From: Achromobacter pulmonis
GTDB lineage: Bacteria; Pseudomonadota; Gammaproteobacteria; Burkholderiales; Burkholderiaceae_B
Direction: 5' to 3'
DNA length: 64,000 bases
NCBI RefSeq assembly: GCF_002885955.2
Contig: NZ_POQS01000010.1
Coordinates: 92,776 to 156,775 of the forward strand
Shown piece after piece: positions 17,662 through 26,000 of this stretch; the stretch's first letter is position 1; every line of letters starts with the position of its first letter. The notes under the pieces are model-generated. The model was not told where the DNA came from. It made no database searches and was given only the letters and a program-made list of their open reading frames with translations. The translations under genes were made by a program, and so were the position numbers.

Positions 17662-17946
17662 TCAGTGGTAATCGAAGATCTCGACGTCGGCGGGGCCGTC
17701 GGCGGTCCAGACGAAGCAGATGCGCCATTGGTCGTTGATGCGTATGCTGTGCCGCCCGGCGCGCTTGCCGTCTTTCAGGTATTCCAGACGATTGCCCGGC
17801 GGGGTGCGCAGGTCCACGAGCTGGCGCGCCGCATGCAGCAGGCGCAGCTTCTTGAGCGCAGGGGCTTCGGCGTTGACCCACCTGGGGACCCGCCGCAGCT
17901 CGAACAGGGCCTGCGTATCTGCACACCGGAAGGACTGGATCGCCAT
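17662..17946 (-). CDS. HigB/RelE-like toxin without adjacent antitoxin
   Basis: 94 residues matching the HigB (plasmid maintenance killer) branch of RelE-like mRNA interferases: IQSF near the start, LRTPPGNRLEYLKDGKRAG, and HSIRINDQWRICFVW, ending in DYH. An in-frame upstream start would add 15 residues. In normal higBA loci higA follows higB directly. Here only 35 bases separate the stop from the convergent HAD gene and no antitoxin ORF is present, so this is a solitary toxin gene. Its coding frame looks intact. Confidence 0.82.
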   Translation of the reverse strand: MAIQSFRCADTQALFELRRVPRWVNAEAPALKKLRLLHAARQLVDLRTPPGNRLEYLKDGKRAGRHSIRINDQWRICFVWTADGPADVEIFDYH

Positions 17947-18051
17947 GATCGGACGGTGACGCGTTGCGGTATCGACGCAAACGGTATCCATCGCGCGTAC
18001 AGGGCGCCAGCGGGCCGGATCGGATCTAGGACGCCGCGATGGCGTCGCGCT

Positions 18052-19335
18052 TCATGTCTGCGAATTCATCTGGTCTGCGCGTTCCAGCAGCAATGCGCGC
18101 TCGCGGGCATTGCGCGTCATGCCGGCGGCGCGTTCGAATTCGGCGCGGGCCTCGGCGCGGCGGCCCAGCCTGGCCAGCAGGTCGGCGCGCACGCTGGGCA
18201 GCCAATGGTAATTGGCCAGCGCCGGGTCCTGCGCCAGCCGGTCGGCCAGGTCCAGTCCAGCCTGCGGGCCGAAGGCCATGCCCACGGCGACGGCGCGGTT
18301 CAGTTCCACCACCGGCGAGGGCTGCGCCTGCGCCAGCGCGTCGTACAGCGCCACGATGCGCTGCCAGTCGGTGTCTTCGGGCGTGCGGGCGCGGGCATGG
18401 CAGGCCGCCAGCGCGGCCTGCAGCGCGTAGGGGCCGCGTGCCCCGCCCAGCGCGTCGGCGCGGTCCAGCGCCGCCAGCCCGCGGCGGATCAGCAAGCGGT
18501 CCCAGCGGGCGCGGTCCTGGTCCATCAGCAGCACGGGACGGCCCTGCGCGTCGGCGCGCGCGCACAGGCGCGAGGCCTGCAGTTCCATCAGCGCGACCAG
18601 CCCGTGCACCTCGCTTTCCCCGGACGCCAGCTCGGCCAGCACGCGGCCCAGGCGCAACGCTTCGTCGCACAGGGCGGGGCGGGTCCAGTCATCGCCCGAG
18701 GTGGCCGAATAGCCTTCGTTGAAGATCAGGTAGATGACCTCCAGCACCGAGGCCAGGCGCGGCGCGCGCTCGTGCGCCCGCGGCACTTCGAACGGCACGT
18801 TGGCGGCCGAGAGGCTGCGCTTGGCGCGCACGATGCGCTGCGCGATGGTGGACTCCGAGGCCAGGAAGGCGCGCGCGATCTCGGCCGTGGACAGCCCGCC
18901 CAGCAGGCGCAGCGTCAGCGCCACGCGGGCCTCGGTCGACAGCAGCGGATGACAGGCGGTGAAGATCAGGCGCAGCAGATCGTCGCCGATGTCGTCCTGG
19001 CGCGCGGCGTCCAGCGCGTCGACGAAATCCGGCTCCACGTCGGCCTGCAGGGCCTCCAGCTCGCGGCCGATCTGCTCGTGCTTGCGCGTATGCAGCGCGT
19101 CCAGCCGCAAGCGGTCGCGGGCGCGGTTCTTGGCGGTGGTCATCAGCCACGCTCCCGGGTTGTCGGGCACGCCGGTCTCGGGCCAGCGTTCCAGGGCGGC
19201 GACCAGGGCATCCTGCGCCAGTTCTTCGGCCAGGCCGACGTCGCGCACCAGGCGCGCGACGCCGGCGATGACGCTGGCGGCTTCGATCCGCCAGACCGCC
19301 TCGATGGCGCGATGCGTGGCCGCCTGCGTCGTCAT
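18052..19335 (-). CDS. ECF sigma factor, ECF42-like (DUF6596 C-terminal extension)
   Basis: 427 residues, twice the size of a simple ECF sigma. Sigma region 2 occupies about residues 10-78 and region 4 about 135-178 (LSTAEIARAFLASESTIAQRIVRAK). A C-terminal helical extension of about 230 residues includes IYLIFNEGYSAT, a hallmark of ECF42/SigJ-like proteins, and TPR-like helices near the end. No anti-sigma gene is adjacent. The start overlaps the stop of the upstream VOC gene (ATGA). ECF42 factors are known to sit beside DGPF proteins, as here. Confidence 0.92.
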   Translation of the reverse strand: MTTQAATHRAIEAVWRIEAASVIAGVARLVRDVGLAEELAQDALVAALERWPETGVPDNPGAWLMTTAKNRARDRLRLDALHTRKHEQIGRELEALQADVEPDFVDALDAARQDDIGDDLLRLIFTACHPLLSTEARVALTLRLLGGLSTAEIARAFLASESTIAQRIVRAKRSLSAANVPFEVPRAHERAPRLASVLEVIYLIFNEGYSATSGDDWTRPALCDEALRLGRVLAELASGESEVHGLVALMELQASRLCARADAQGRPVLLMDQDRARWDRLLIRRGLAALDRADALGGARGPYALQAALAACHARARTPEDTDWQRIVALYDALAQAQPSPVVELNRAVAVGMAFGPQAGLDLADRLAQDPALANYHWLPSVRADLLARLGRRAEARAEFERAAGMTRNARERALLLERADQMNSQT

Positions 19336-19739
19336 GCTTCGGGCATCTCGCCGGGCACCATGTACACCAGCTCCCAGATGTGGCCGTCCAGGTCTTCGAA
19401 GCCGTGCGCGTACATGAAGCCGTGGTCCTGCGGCTGGCGCGGCGCGCTGCCGCCGGCGGCCAGCGCGCGCGCCACCAGGTCGTCGACCTCGGCGCGGCTG
19501 TCGCAGGACAGCGCGATCAGGACTTCGGTGCTCTTGTTGGCGTCGGCCACCGGCTTGCCGGTGAAGGTCTGGAAGAAGTCGGTCACCAGCAGCATGACGT
19601 AGATGTCGTCGCTGACGACCATGCAGGCGCCCTGGTCGTTGGTGAACTGGGGATTGAAGGAAAAGCCCAGGCTCTTGAAGAAAGCCTGCGATTTCTGCAT
19701 GTCGGCGATGGGCAGATTGACGAAGATCTGTTTGGGCAT
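19332..19739 (-). CDS. VOC family protein (glyoxalase/bleomycin resistance fold)
   Basis: 135 residues from the ATG giving MPKQIFVNLPI. Two beta-alpha-beta-beta-beta modules of the vicinal oxygen chelate fold are recognisable, ending in the typical DLDGHIWELVYM with a metal-ligand glutamate. It is the middle gene of a DGPF-VOC-sigma operon, overlapping the sigma gene by four bases. VOC proteins often accompany ECF42 sigma factors. The reaction is unknown. Confidence 0.88.
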   Translation of the reverse strand: MPKQIFVNLPIADMQKSQAFFKSLGFSFNPQFTNDQGACMVVSDDIYVMLLVTDFFQTFTGKPVADANKSTEVLIALSCDSRAEVDDLVARALAAGGSAPRQPQDHGFMYAHGFEDLDGHIWELVYMVPGEMPEA

Positions 19740-19790
19740 GATGTGGGTTTCCGGTGGGTCGGCTTGGGATCGGTGCAAGAGCGATGGCTG

Positions 19791-20201
19791 TCAGCGGCTG
19801 ATGGCCGGCAGGCGCCGGAACCGTTCGATCGATTCGCTGGGGCCGAGTTCGTCCAGCTCGTACATCTGGCGCACTTCGATGGAGCAGGGCTGGTCGGGAA
19901 AAGGCTCGGGAAAGCGCAAGGCCCATTGCATGGCCTCTTCGCGCGAGCGCGCCTGGATCATGGTGTAGCCGGCGATCAGCTCCTTGGTGTCGGCGAACGG
20001 GCCGTCGATCACCGAGCGCTGGCCGTGGTCGTAATGCACCCGCCAGCCGCGCGAGGAGGGCTGCAGGCCGTTGGCGTCGAGCAGCACGCCCGCCTTGGCC
20101 AGGGCTTCGTGATAGGTCGTCATCGCGGCGAACATGCTTTCGGGCGGCATGACGCCGGCTTCGCTGTCGGGCGTGGCCCGTACTAGGATCATGAATCGCA
20201 T
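19791..20201 (-). CDS. YCII/DGPF domain protein, probable ECF42 partner
   Basis: 136 residues with the YCII fold and the signature DGPFADTKE at residues 66-74. This motif defines the proteins encoded next to ECF42 sigma factors and regulated by them. It is the first gene of the operon followed by the VOC and sigma genes. The biochemical activity of DGPF proteins is not established. Confidence 0.9.
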   Translation of the reverse strand: MRFMILVRATPDSEAGVMPPESMFAAMTTYHEALAKAGVLLDANGLQPSSRGWRVHYDHGQRSVIDGPFADTKELIAGYTMIQARSREEAMQWALRFPEPFPDQPCSIEVRQMYELDELGPSESIERFRRLPAISR

Positions 20202-20428
20202 TCCTGAATCTCCTGGGTTCGGAAATCACAGCCCGTCGTGTTTTTCCGGGCTTGTACAGGCACGACGAACGACGCGGCGCCGGATCGACATCTGTGCGAA
20301 AAACCTAGGGTAAGTCCCAGGTCTGCGGGACGGCGGCGCAACACAACCAGCAGATTGTTACGAACACTCAGCCCTGGTTGCAGCGCGCCTGCCTACACTC
20401 GCAGGCGTCCACAACTTTGAATACAGAT

Positions 20429-20587
20429 ATGAAAATCCTTTGCAGCTTTGCCTTGATGGCGGCCCTGTTGTCAGGCTGCGCCGTCTATACGCCCGACGGC
20501 GCGGTGATCGTCGATCCTCACGGCGGCTACGGCGGCGGCGGCGGCGGTTTCTGTCCGCCGGGACAGGCCAAGAAAGGCAACTGCTGA
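20429..20587 (+). CDS. Small glycine-rich lipoprotein
   Basis: 52 residues. The N-terminal signal ends in a lipobox LLSGC, predicting lipidation at C17. The mature part is short, with a GGYGGGGGGF run and two more cysteines, including the C-terminal residue. It stands alone between minus-strand genes. The preceding 228-base spacer contains no other convincing gene. Function unknown. Confidence 0.7.
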   Translation: MKILCSFALMAALLSGCAVYTPDGAVIVDPHGGYGGGGGGFCPPGQAKKGNC

Positions 20588-20603
20588 AGCCGGGCCACGG
20601 CGG

Positions 20604-20957
20604 CTACATGAAGCAGGGGCCTAGCTCGCGCACCTCCACCGTGGCCCATTGCGCGGCCGGGCACTGCGCCGCCAGCGCCAACGCTTCCTCGCGCGTCTCG
20701 CAGCTCAGCAGGAAGAATCCCCCGATCATCTCCTTGGCCTCGGCATAGGGGCCGTCGAGCAGGGAGCGCTCGCCGTCGCGGATCTGCAGGCGCACCGCCT
20801 CCGAATCCGACTTGAGCGACTCCGCGCGCACCAGCAGGCCGCGCGCCTGCAGGTCCTCGGCATAGCCGACCATCTGCGCATAGGCCTTGCGGCCTTCCTC
20901 GGGCGTGCGCCGGGCGCGCTGGCCCGCCGGTTCGACGATCAATAGCAGGTACGACAT
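20604..20957 (-). CDS. YCII/DGPF domain protein (second copy)
   Basis: 117 residues with the DGPF-type motif in the variant DGPYAEAKE (residues 68-76). It is a diverged paralogue of the DGPF gene about 0.7 kb away. No sigma gene follows it, so it may belong to the same sigma regulon in trans (inference). GGAAGC precedes the start weakly. Confidence 0.87.
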   Translation of the reverse strand: MSYLLLIVEPAGQRARRTPEEGRKAYAQMVGYAEDLQARGLLVRAESLKSDSEAVRLQIRDGERSLLDGPYAEAKEMIGGFFLLSCETREEALALAAQCPAAQWATVEVRELGPCFM

Positions 20958-21094
20958 GGGAGCTTCCTGGACGGACGACGGATCGGGTCCGCCAGATTAC
21001 CGCCGATCGCGGCGGTTTCGCCATTGTTTTCGCAGCCGGATTGGGCTGGCCGTCCTGCAAGGAGGTCCGGTGCTGGACCTCGGCGGGTACGTGC

Positions 21095-21505
21095 TCAGGT
21101 TCGTGGCGCCTGAATCATTTTCCAGCCATTGCCGGCGGGATCGCGAAAGCCCGCGTCGATGCTGCCGTAGCGCTCCATCGGCTCCTGAGTGAATTCGACC
21201 CCGGCGGTCTTCAGCCGGGCATATTGCGCACGACAGTCGGAAACGTGCAAGACCAGGGGCGGCATGGCGCCCTTGGCGACCATGGCGAGCAGGGTTTGCG
21301 TGGTGGTGTCGTCGTGCACCGGCGGGCCGGGTCTGAACAGGCCGAGCTGGAAAGAGGGCTGGTCGGGATGCTGGACCGTCAGCCATCGGTACGGCCCGTT
21401 CTGCACGTCGGTATGGACCTTGAAACCGAGCTTGCCGACATAGAAGGCGAGCGCCTCGTCCTGGTCGTCGACGTACAGGCCCACCACATTGATTCCTGGG
21501 TTCAT
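21095..21505 (-). CDS. VOC family protein (glyoxalase superfamily)
   Basis: 136 residues of VOC fold, beginning MNPGINVVGLYVDDQDEALAFYVGKLGF and ending in a FRDPAGNGW motif near the last strand. Its start codon overlaps the stop of the AraC-type gene (TAATG), so the regulator and this gene are one operon. The substrate is unknown. Confidence 0.88.
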   Translation of the reverse strand: MNPGINVVGLYVDDQDEALAFYVGKLGFKVHTDVQNGPYRWLTVQHPDQPSFQLGLFRPGPPVHDDTTTQTLLAMVAKGAMPPLVLHVSDCRAQYARLKTAGVEFTQEPMERYGSIDAGFRDPAGNGWKMIQAPRT

Positions 21506-21996
21506 TAGACCTCCTGGGTTGGTGTGGGCAATGTAGTCCTGCTCTTGCGGCGGCGCTTCTCCAAAACTGCGGTTTCGAGTTCAGGCCGCAACGCGGCTTT
21601 CAGAATACAGGCCGGCACCGGGGCGAGCTGTTCATACGAAGTCCGGGCCTGGCGGCGCACGGCGCCGGGGCTGTGGCCGGTCACGTCGCGAAACACGCGG
21701 CCGAAGCTGCCCAGACTCTCCCAGCCGCTGGCGTAGGCGACGTCGGTAATGCTGAGCGCGGTGTCGCGCAGCAGGGCCGTCGCGCGTTCGATGCGCCGGG
21801 TCAGCAGATAGCGGTGCGGCGGCAGGCCGAAGGCCTGTTTGAAGCTGCGGGCGAAATGCGCTTCGGTGACGCCTGCCACCGCGGCCAGACGCTCGACCGG
21901 CCAGGCCTCGTGCGAGGCGGCGTCGATGCGGTCCTTGGCGCGCAGCAGGCGGCGCAGCAGGGCGGGGGCCATGGGTTTGGGCGTGGCGGGCGGCAT
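21505..21996 (-). CDS. AraC-type regulator, helix-turn-helix domain only
   Basis: 163 residues. Two AraC helix-turn-helix motifs span about residues 20-115 (LAAVAGVTEAHFARSFKQAFG and ITDVAYASGWESLGSFGRVFR). The usual N-terminal ligand domain is absent. A basic tail of about 45 residues follows. It overlaps and probably controls the downstream VOC gene. AraC proteins of this size include MarA/SoxS-like and Ada-like stand-alone activators. Confidence 0.88.
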   Translation of the reverse strand: MPPATPKPMAPALLRRLLRAKDRIDAASHEAWPVERLAAVAGVTEAHFARSFKQAFGLPPHRYLLTRRIERATALLRDTALSITDVAYASGWESLGSFGRVFRDVTGHSPGAVRRQARTSYEQLAPVPACILKAALRPELETAVLEKRRRKSRTTLPTPTQEV

Positions 21997-22144
21997 TTGT
22001 CCAGTTTAGGCGCTGGAAAGCGACTGAAACAGCTTATACACCCGGTATCCCAGCCAGCAGGACTGACACACGGCGGCGATGCTAATTTGGGTCCCGATCG
22101 TGCGATCCCCGTGGGGCGGGGACGCCGGCTACAGGAGAATAATC

Positions 22145-22498
22145 ATGGCCATCACCAAACGACTGATTCAAGCGGTACTTGCGGGCGCGCTGGCGCTGGG
22201 CGTCAGCGCCACGGCGTTGGCCGACCGCGAGACGCGCAACACCGTCATCGGCGCCGGACTGGGCGGCGTGGCGGGTGCGTTGCTGTCGGATGGCGATCCC
22301 TGGGTCACCTTGGGCGGCGCGGCGGCCGGCGGGGTGCTGGGCAATGTGCTGACGGACGATAACGACCACCGCCGCGGCGGCCGCCGCCACTGGAACCGCG
22401 ACCGCGGCCGCGACCATCATTCGTACCGGCGCGCCGGCTATCGCGGCGATGGCGGCTATCGCGGCCACCATCGCTCTTACGGCCGCCATCGCCATTGA
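22145..22498 (+). CDS. Glycine-zipper (2TM) envelope protein with His/Arg-rich tail
   Basis: 117 residues. The signal peptide is cleaved near ATALA (about residue 26). Residues 33-70 show a glycine-zipper pattern (GAGLGGVAGAL, then GGAAAGGVLGNVL) like the SlyB/RcnB-type 2TM family. The last 45 residues are rich in Arg, His, Gly and Tyr (repeats like YRGDGGYRGHH). AGGAGA precedes the ATG. It is probably a periplasmic or outer-membrane protein; a metal or surface role is only a guess. Confidence 0.75.
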   Translation: MAITKRLIQAVLAGALALGVSATALADRETRNTVIGAGLGGVAGALLSDGDPWVTLGGAAAGGVLGNVLTDDNDHRRGGRRHWNRDRGRDHHSYRRAGYRGDGGYRGHHRSYGRHRH

Positions 22499-22508
22499 GG
22501 ACGGCGGC

Positions 22509-23450
22509 TCAGGAACGCGGCGCGGCGGGACCCTGCGCCGCCTTCTGCGGCGCGGTGATGTCCATGATCAGTTCCACGCGCCGGTTGGCGGCGCGGCCCG
22601 CGGCGGTGTCGTTGGATTCGAGCGGGCGGGTTTCGGCGTAGCCGACCGCGCGCAGGCGCTGCGGCGCGACGCCGTCGCGCACCAGTTCGCGCAGCACGCT
22701 GGTGGCGCGGCTGCTGGACAGTTCCCAGTTCGAGGCGAACTGCCGGGTCTGGATGGGCACCGGGTCGCTATGGCCTTCGACGGACACCTGGTAATCGTTT
22801 TTGTTGAGGATGCCGGCCAGGCGCTTGATGACGTCCAGCCCGGCCGGGCTGAGGGTGGCCTGGCCGGACGGGAACAGCAGTTCGTTGCTGATGCGGAAGC
22901 TGACCGATTGTTCGTTGATGATGACGTCGACCGAGTTGCCCAGGTCGGCCAGGCCCAGCGATTCCTTGGACGGCGCGCGCAGCGGCGGCGCGGCTTCGGC
23001 CACGATCTCGCCTTCCTGCTCGGGCGCGGCGTCGGCCACGGCGGCCGCGGGCGGCGCGGCCGGGGCCGGCGGCTCGGCCCAGCTGGCCGGGATGGCCACG
23101 GCGTCGAATTCGGAATATTCGCCTTCATAGGCCGGCAGGCCGCTGGCGGCCAGCGAGCCGACCAGCTGCACCGGCTGCTCGTTGCCGAAGAAAGCCAGGC
23201 CCTGCAGGCGGGTCAGCGCCAGCAGCACGACCAGCAGCGCCAGCAGCAGCGTGATCAGATCCAGGTAGCTGAGCAGCCAGTGTTCGGATTCCGGTTCTAC
23301 GTTGTCCTCGACGTGCCAGCGGGCGTAGCGGTCCTGGCGGCCGCTTCTGCCCTGGCGCCAGGCGCCGCCGGCGGCCGCCTTGCGGGCGCGCAGCTCGGCC
23401 TGGCGGGCCTGCTCGATCCGCTCGGCCAGGGTGGGCGAGATCAGGCTCAT
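22509..23450 (-). CDS. MotB/MotD-like OmpA-domain stator protein
   Basis: 313 residues. After a basic cytoplasmic segment, the single transmembrane helix (about residues 57-80) contains D63 in the SYLDLITLLL context, corresponding to the proton-accepting aspartate of MotB. A Pro/Ala-rich linker (about 120-160) leads to an OmpA-like peptidoglycan-binding domain (about 185-300, ending NRRVELIMD). It overlaps the upstream MotA-like gene by four bases. No other flagellar genes are nearby. Confidence 0.88.
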   Translation of the reverse strand: MSLISPTLAERIEQARQAELRARKAAAGGAWRQGRSGRQDRYARWHVEDNVEPESEHWLLSYLDLITLLLALLVVLLALTRLQGLAFFGNEQPVQLVGSLAASGLPAYEGEYSEFDAVAIPASWAEPPAPAAPPAAAVADAAPEQEGEIVAEAAPPLRAPSKESLGLADLGNSVDVIINEQSVSFRISNELLFPSGQATLSPAGLDVIKRLAGILNKNDYQVSVEGHSDPVPIQTRQFASNWELSSSRATSVLRELVRDGVAPQRLRAVGYAETRPLESNDTAAGRAANRRVELIMDITAPQKAAQGPAAPRS

Positions 23451-24313
23451 TGGCGCGCGGCGGCCGGGCGGGCCAGGGGCACGGAACGGACGGCGGGCTT
23501 GGCCGCGCCGTCGGCCTTGGGCTGGGCCGGCTCCTGCAGGCCGCCGTCATGGATTTCGTCTTCGATGTGCATGACGAAGGAATTGAGCGTTTCGCGCACG
23601 ACGGCGGGGCCGCGCTTCTCGCACATCATGGCGATGCCTTGCAGCACCATGTTCATGGATTCGACGCGGCGCGCGGTGCGGCGCTCCAGTTTCAGGGCGA
23701 TGGGCTTGCACACCAGGTTGGCCAGCAGGATGCCGTAGAAGGTGGTCATCAGGCCGATGGCCAGCTGCTGGCCGATGGTCTGAATGCTGCCGTCGCCCAG
23801 CACCGACATCAGGTTGATCAGCCCGACCAGGGTGCCCAGCATGCCGAAGGCGGGCGCGAAGGTGGCCATGACGCGGAACATCTGCGCTTCGGCCTGTTCG
23901 CGGGCGCGCAGGCGCGCCACGCGCCATTGCAGCAGTTCGATGATCTGGTCTTCCGGCGTATTGTCGATGATGAGCTGCACGCCGGTGCGCAGGAAGGGAT
24001 TGGAGACTTTTTTCAGCGCCTCTTCGACCTTGCGCACGTCGGTGTTCATCCAGAGCTGGGCCATGGTCACCAGTTCGTCGATGTCGCGCTGCTGGTCGTG
24101 CTGGTCGTTGCGGAACACGGTGCGCACCAGCCTGAAGATCCGCACCACTTCGGACAGCGGATAGGCGATGAACAGCGCCGCGCAGGTGCCGCCCAGCACG
24201 ATGGCCAGCCCGGGCAGGTTGATGTAGAGGCTGGGGTCGGTGGCCGCCAGGGCCACCACGATGACCAGGGTGAACAGGCCGACGGCGGCGCCGATGAGGG
24301 TAGACGGATTCAT
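23447..24313 (-). CDS. MotA/PomA-like stator protein
   Basis: 288 residues with four predicted transmembrane helices (about 5-22, 30-50, 150-170 and 180-205). A cytoplasmic loop between helices 2 and 3 contains many charged residues and the E/R-rich segment characteristic of MotA. The sequence FAPAFGMLGTLVGLINLM matches the third helix of MotA/PomA. The C-terminal extension after helix 4 is cytoplasmic. It is translationally coupled to the MotB-like gene. The pair could be a second stator set (MotC/MotD type). Confidence 0.88.
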   Translation of the reverse strand: MNPSTLIGAAVGLFTLVIVVALAATDPSLYINLPGLAIVLGGTCAALFIAYPLSEVVRIFRLVRTVFRNDQHDQQRDIDELVTMAQLWMNTDVRKVEEALKKVSNPFLRTGVQLIIDNTPEDQIIELLQWRVARLRAREQAEAQMFRVMATFAPAFGMLGTLVGLINLMSVLGDGSIQTIGQQLAIGLMTTFYGILLANLVCKPIALKLERRTARRVESMNMVLQGIAMMCEKRGPAVVRETLNSFVMHIEDEIHDGGLQEPAQPKADGAAKPAVRSVPLARPAAARQ

Positions 24314-24558
24314 GGATCTTGCCCGATAACGAAGGCGCTCCGCGCGCGGAGTGCCGGAATTTCGGGAAATTCTAGCCAGGACCGGCGCCGCTCAATCGGC
24401 CGGAAAGCGGGGCGAAATAGGCCGTAAGCATCGGCTTGGCCTGCGCGCCCGCGCTGCCTGGCGATCCGTCAAAATGGGGGCGGACCGGCGGATATGTATA
24501 TCATGAGCGGCATCTGGCGGCGCCTCGCCCGGCGGCCGCCGCCGAACTGGAGCAAAAC

Positions 24559-25983
24559 ATGAACAACCCCAACGAAAGCGTCAGCATGGCGCTTTTCTGT
24601 GATTTCGAGAACGTGGCGCTGGGCGTGCGCGACACCAAATTCCACAAGTTCGACATCCGGCCCGTGCTGGAACGCCTGCTGCTCAAGGGCAGCATCGTCG
24701 TCAAGAAGGCCTATTGCGACTGGGAGCGCTACAAGGAATTCAAGGCTCCCATGCACGAGGCCAATTTCGAGCTGATCGAGATCCCGCACGTGCGCCAGTC
24801 GGGCAAGAATTCGGCCGACATCCGGCTGGTGGTGGACGCGCTGGACTTCTGCTACACCAAGTCGCACGTCAACACCTTCGTGATCATCAGCGGCGACTCC
24901 GATTTTTCGCCGCTGGTGTCCAAGCTGCGCGAGAACGACAAAAAGGTGATCGGCGTGGGCGTGAAGCAGTCCACCTCCGACCTGCTGATCGCCAACTGCG
25001 ACGAATTCATTTTCTATGACGACCTGGCGCGCGAAGGACAGCGCGCCGCCGAGGCCCGCCGCGACAACCGCGGCGCCAACGGCGGCCAGCGCCGCACGCC
25101 CGACGAGGAACGCCGCCGCAAGGAAGAGCAGGAGGCGCGCCGGACCCAGGCCGTCGAGATGGTGGTCGAGACCTTCGAGGCGCTGGTGGCCGAGCGTGGC
25201 GACAGCGGCAAGATCTGGGCCTCGGCGCTGAAGGACGCGCTCAAGCGCCGCAAGCCGGATTTCAACGAGTCCTACTACGGCTTCCGGGCCTTCGGCAACC
25301 TGCTGGAAGAGGCGCAGTCGCGCGGTTTCCTGGAAGTGGGCCGCGAGGAAAAATCCGGCACTTATGTGTACCGCGACAGCGCCGGCGGCGAGCCGGCCGG
25401 GCGTCCTGCGGCGCGCGCGCAAGCCAGCGACGCCGCCGAAGCGCCGTCCGCCGCCGCGGCGCCGGAAGCCGCCGGCGCCAGGCCGGCCCGCAATGCCCGG
25501 GGCGGGCGCAAGACGTCCGGCCGGGGCGCGGGCCAGAAGCCCGACGCCGCCCCGCGCGAAGAATCCGCCCCGGCTGCGGCCGAGGCCTATGCGCAGCCGG
25601 AGGCCCCCAGGCCAGCCGACGCGGCGCCCCCTGCCGTCGCCGCGCAACTGCCGCCCATCCCCAAGCCCGCTCCGCCGCAGCGCCAGCCTATGGCCGTGGT
25701 CGCACCGCCGCCCGTGGTCGACGTGACGGAATGGACCTTCGTCAAGCCGTCGCCGCAGATCGAGGAGCCGGCGGCGGAACCCGCGCCAGCCCCCGCCAAG
25801 CGCGCCCGCGGCGCCCGCAAGACCACGCCCAAGGCCGCCGAGGACAAGGCGCAATCGACCGCCGCCGAACCCGCGGCCGCCGCGCCTGCCGAGACCGAGC
25901 CGGCCGCCAAGCCCGCGCGCAAGACGGCCCGCAAGGCCGCCGCCCCGCGGCGGACGCGCAAGGCGGCCGAGGAATCCTCCTGA
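24559..25983 (+). CDS. NYN nuclease-domain protein with OST-HTH (LOTUS) domain
   Basis: 474 residues. The N-terminal NYN (PIN-like, LabA) domain spans about residues 8-155, with acidic residues at D15, D87, D113 and D115 (ALFCDFENV, SADIRLVVD, ISGDSDFSPLV). An Arg/Glu-rich helix follows. Residues 199-272 form an OST-HTH/LOTUS-type winged helix (KIWASALKDALKRRKPDFNE). The remaining 200 residues are a low-complexity Ala/Pro/Lys-rich tail. NYN-LOTUS proteins are thought to bind and cut RNA. DUF523 follows after 17 bases. Confidence 0.85.
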   Translation: MNNPNESVSMALFCDFENVALGVRDTKFHKFDIRPVLERLLLKGSIVVKKAYCDWERYKEFKAPMHEANFELIEIPHVRQSGKNSADIRLVVDALDFCYTKSHVNTFVIISGDSDFSPLVSKLRENDKKVIGVGVKQSTSDLLIANCDEFIFYDDLAREGQRAAEARRDNRGANGGQRRTPDEERRRKEEQEARRTQAVEMVVETFEALVAERGDSGKIWASALKDALKRRKPDFNESYYGFRAFGNLLEEAQSRGFLEVGREEKSGTYVYRDSAGGEPAGRPAARAQASDAAEAPSAAAAPEAAGARPARNARGGRKTSGRGAGQKPDAAPREESAPAAAEAYAQPEAPRPADAAPPAVAAQLPPIPKPAPPQRQPMAVVAPPPVVDVTEWTFVKPSPQIEEPAAEPAPAPAKRARGARKTTPKAAEDKAQSTAAEPAAAAPAETEPAAKPARKTARKAAAPRRTRKAAEESS

Positions 25984-26000
25984 GCCTGCCGGAATTGCGT

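Noticed and set aside
18052-20229. 725-codon frame including the sigma factor
   Set aside because: Only the part after the ATG at 19335 is sigma factor; the rest is antisense-type translation across two other genes on the same strand.
20238-20420. 60-codon plus-strand ORF
   Set aside because: No Shine-Dalgarno, no family resemblance; it lies in the spacer before the small lipoprotein.
22509-24313. MotA/MotB-like pair as a Zorya system
   Set aside because: The MotA-like protein lacks a long tail and no ZorC/D/E gene is adjacent; an ordinary stator pair fits better.
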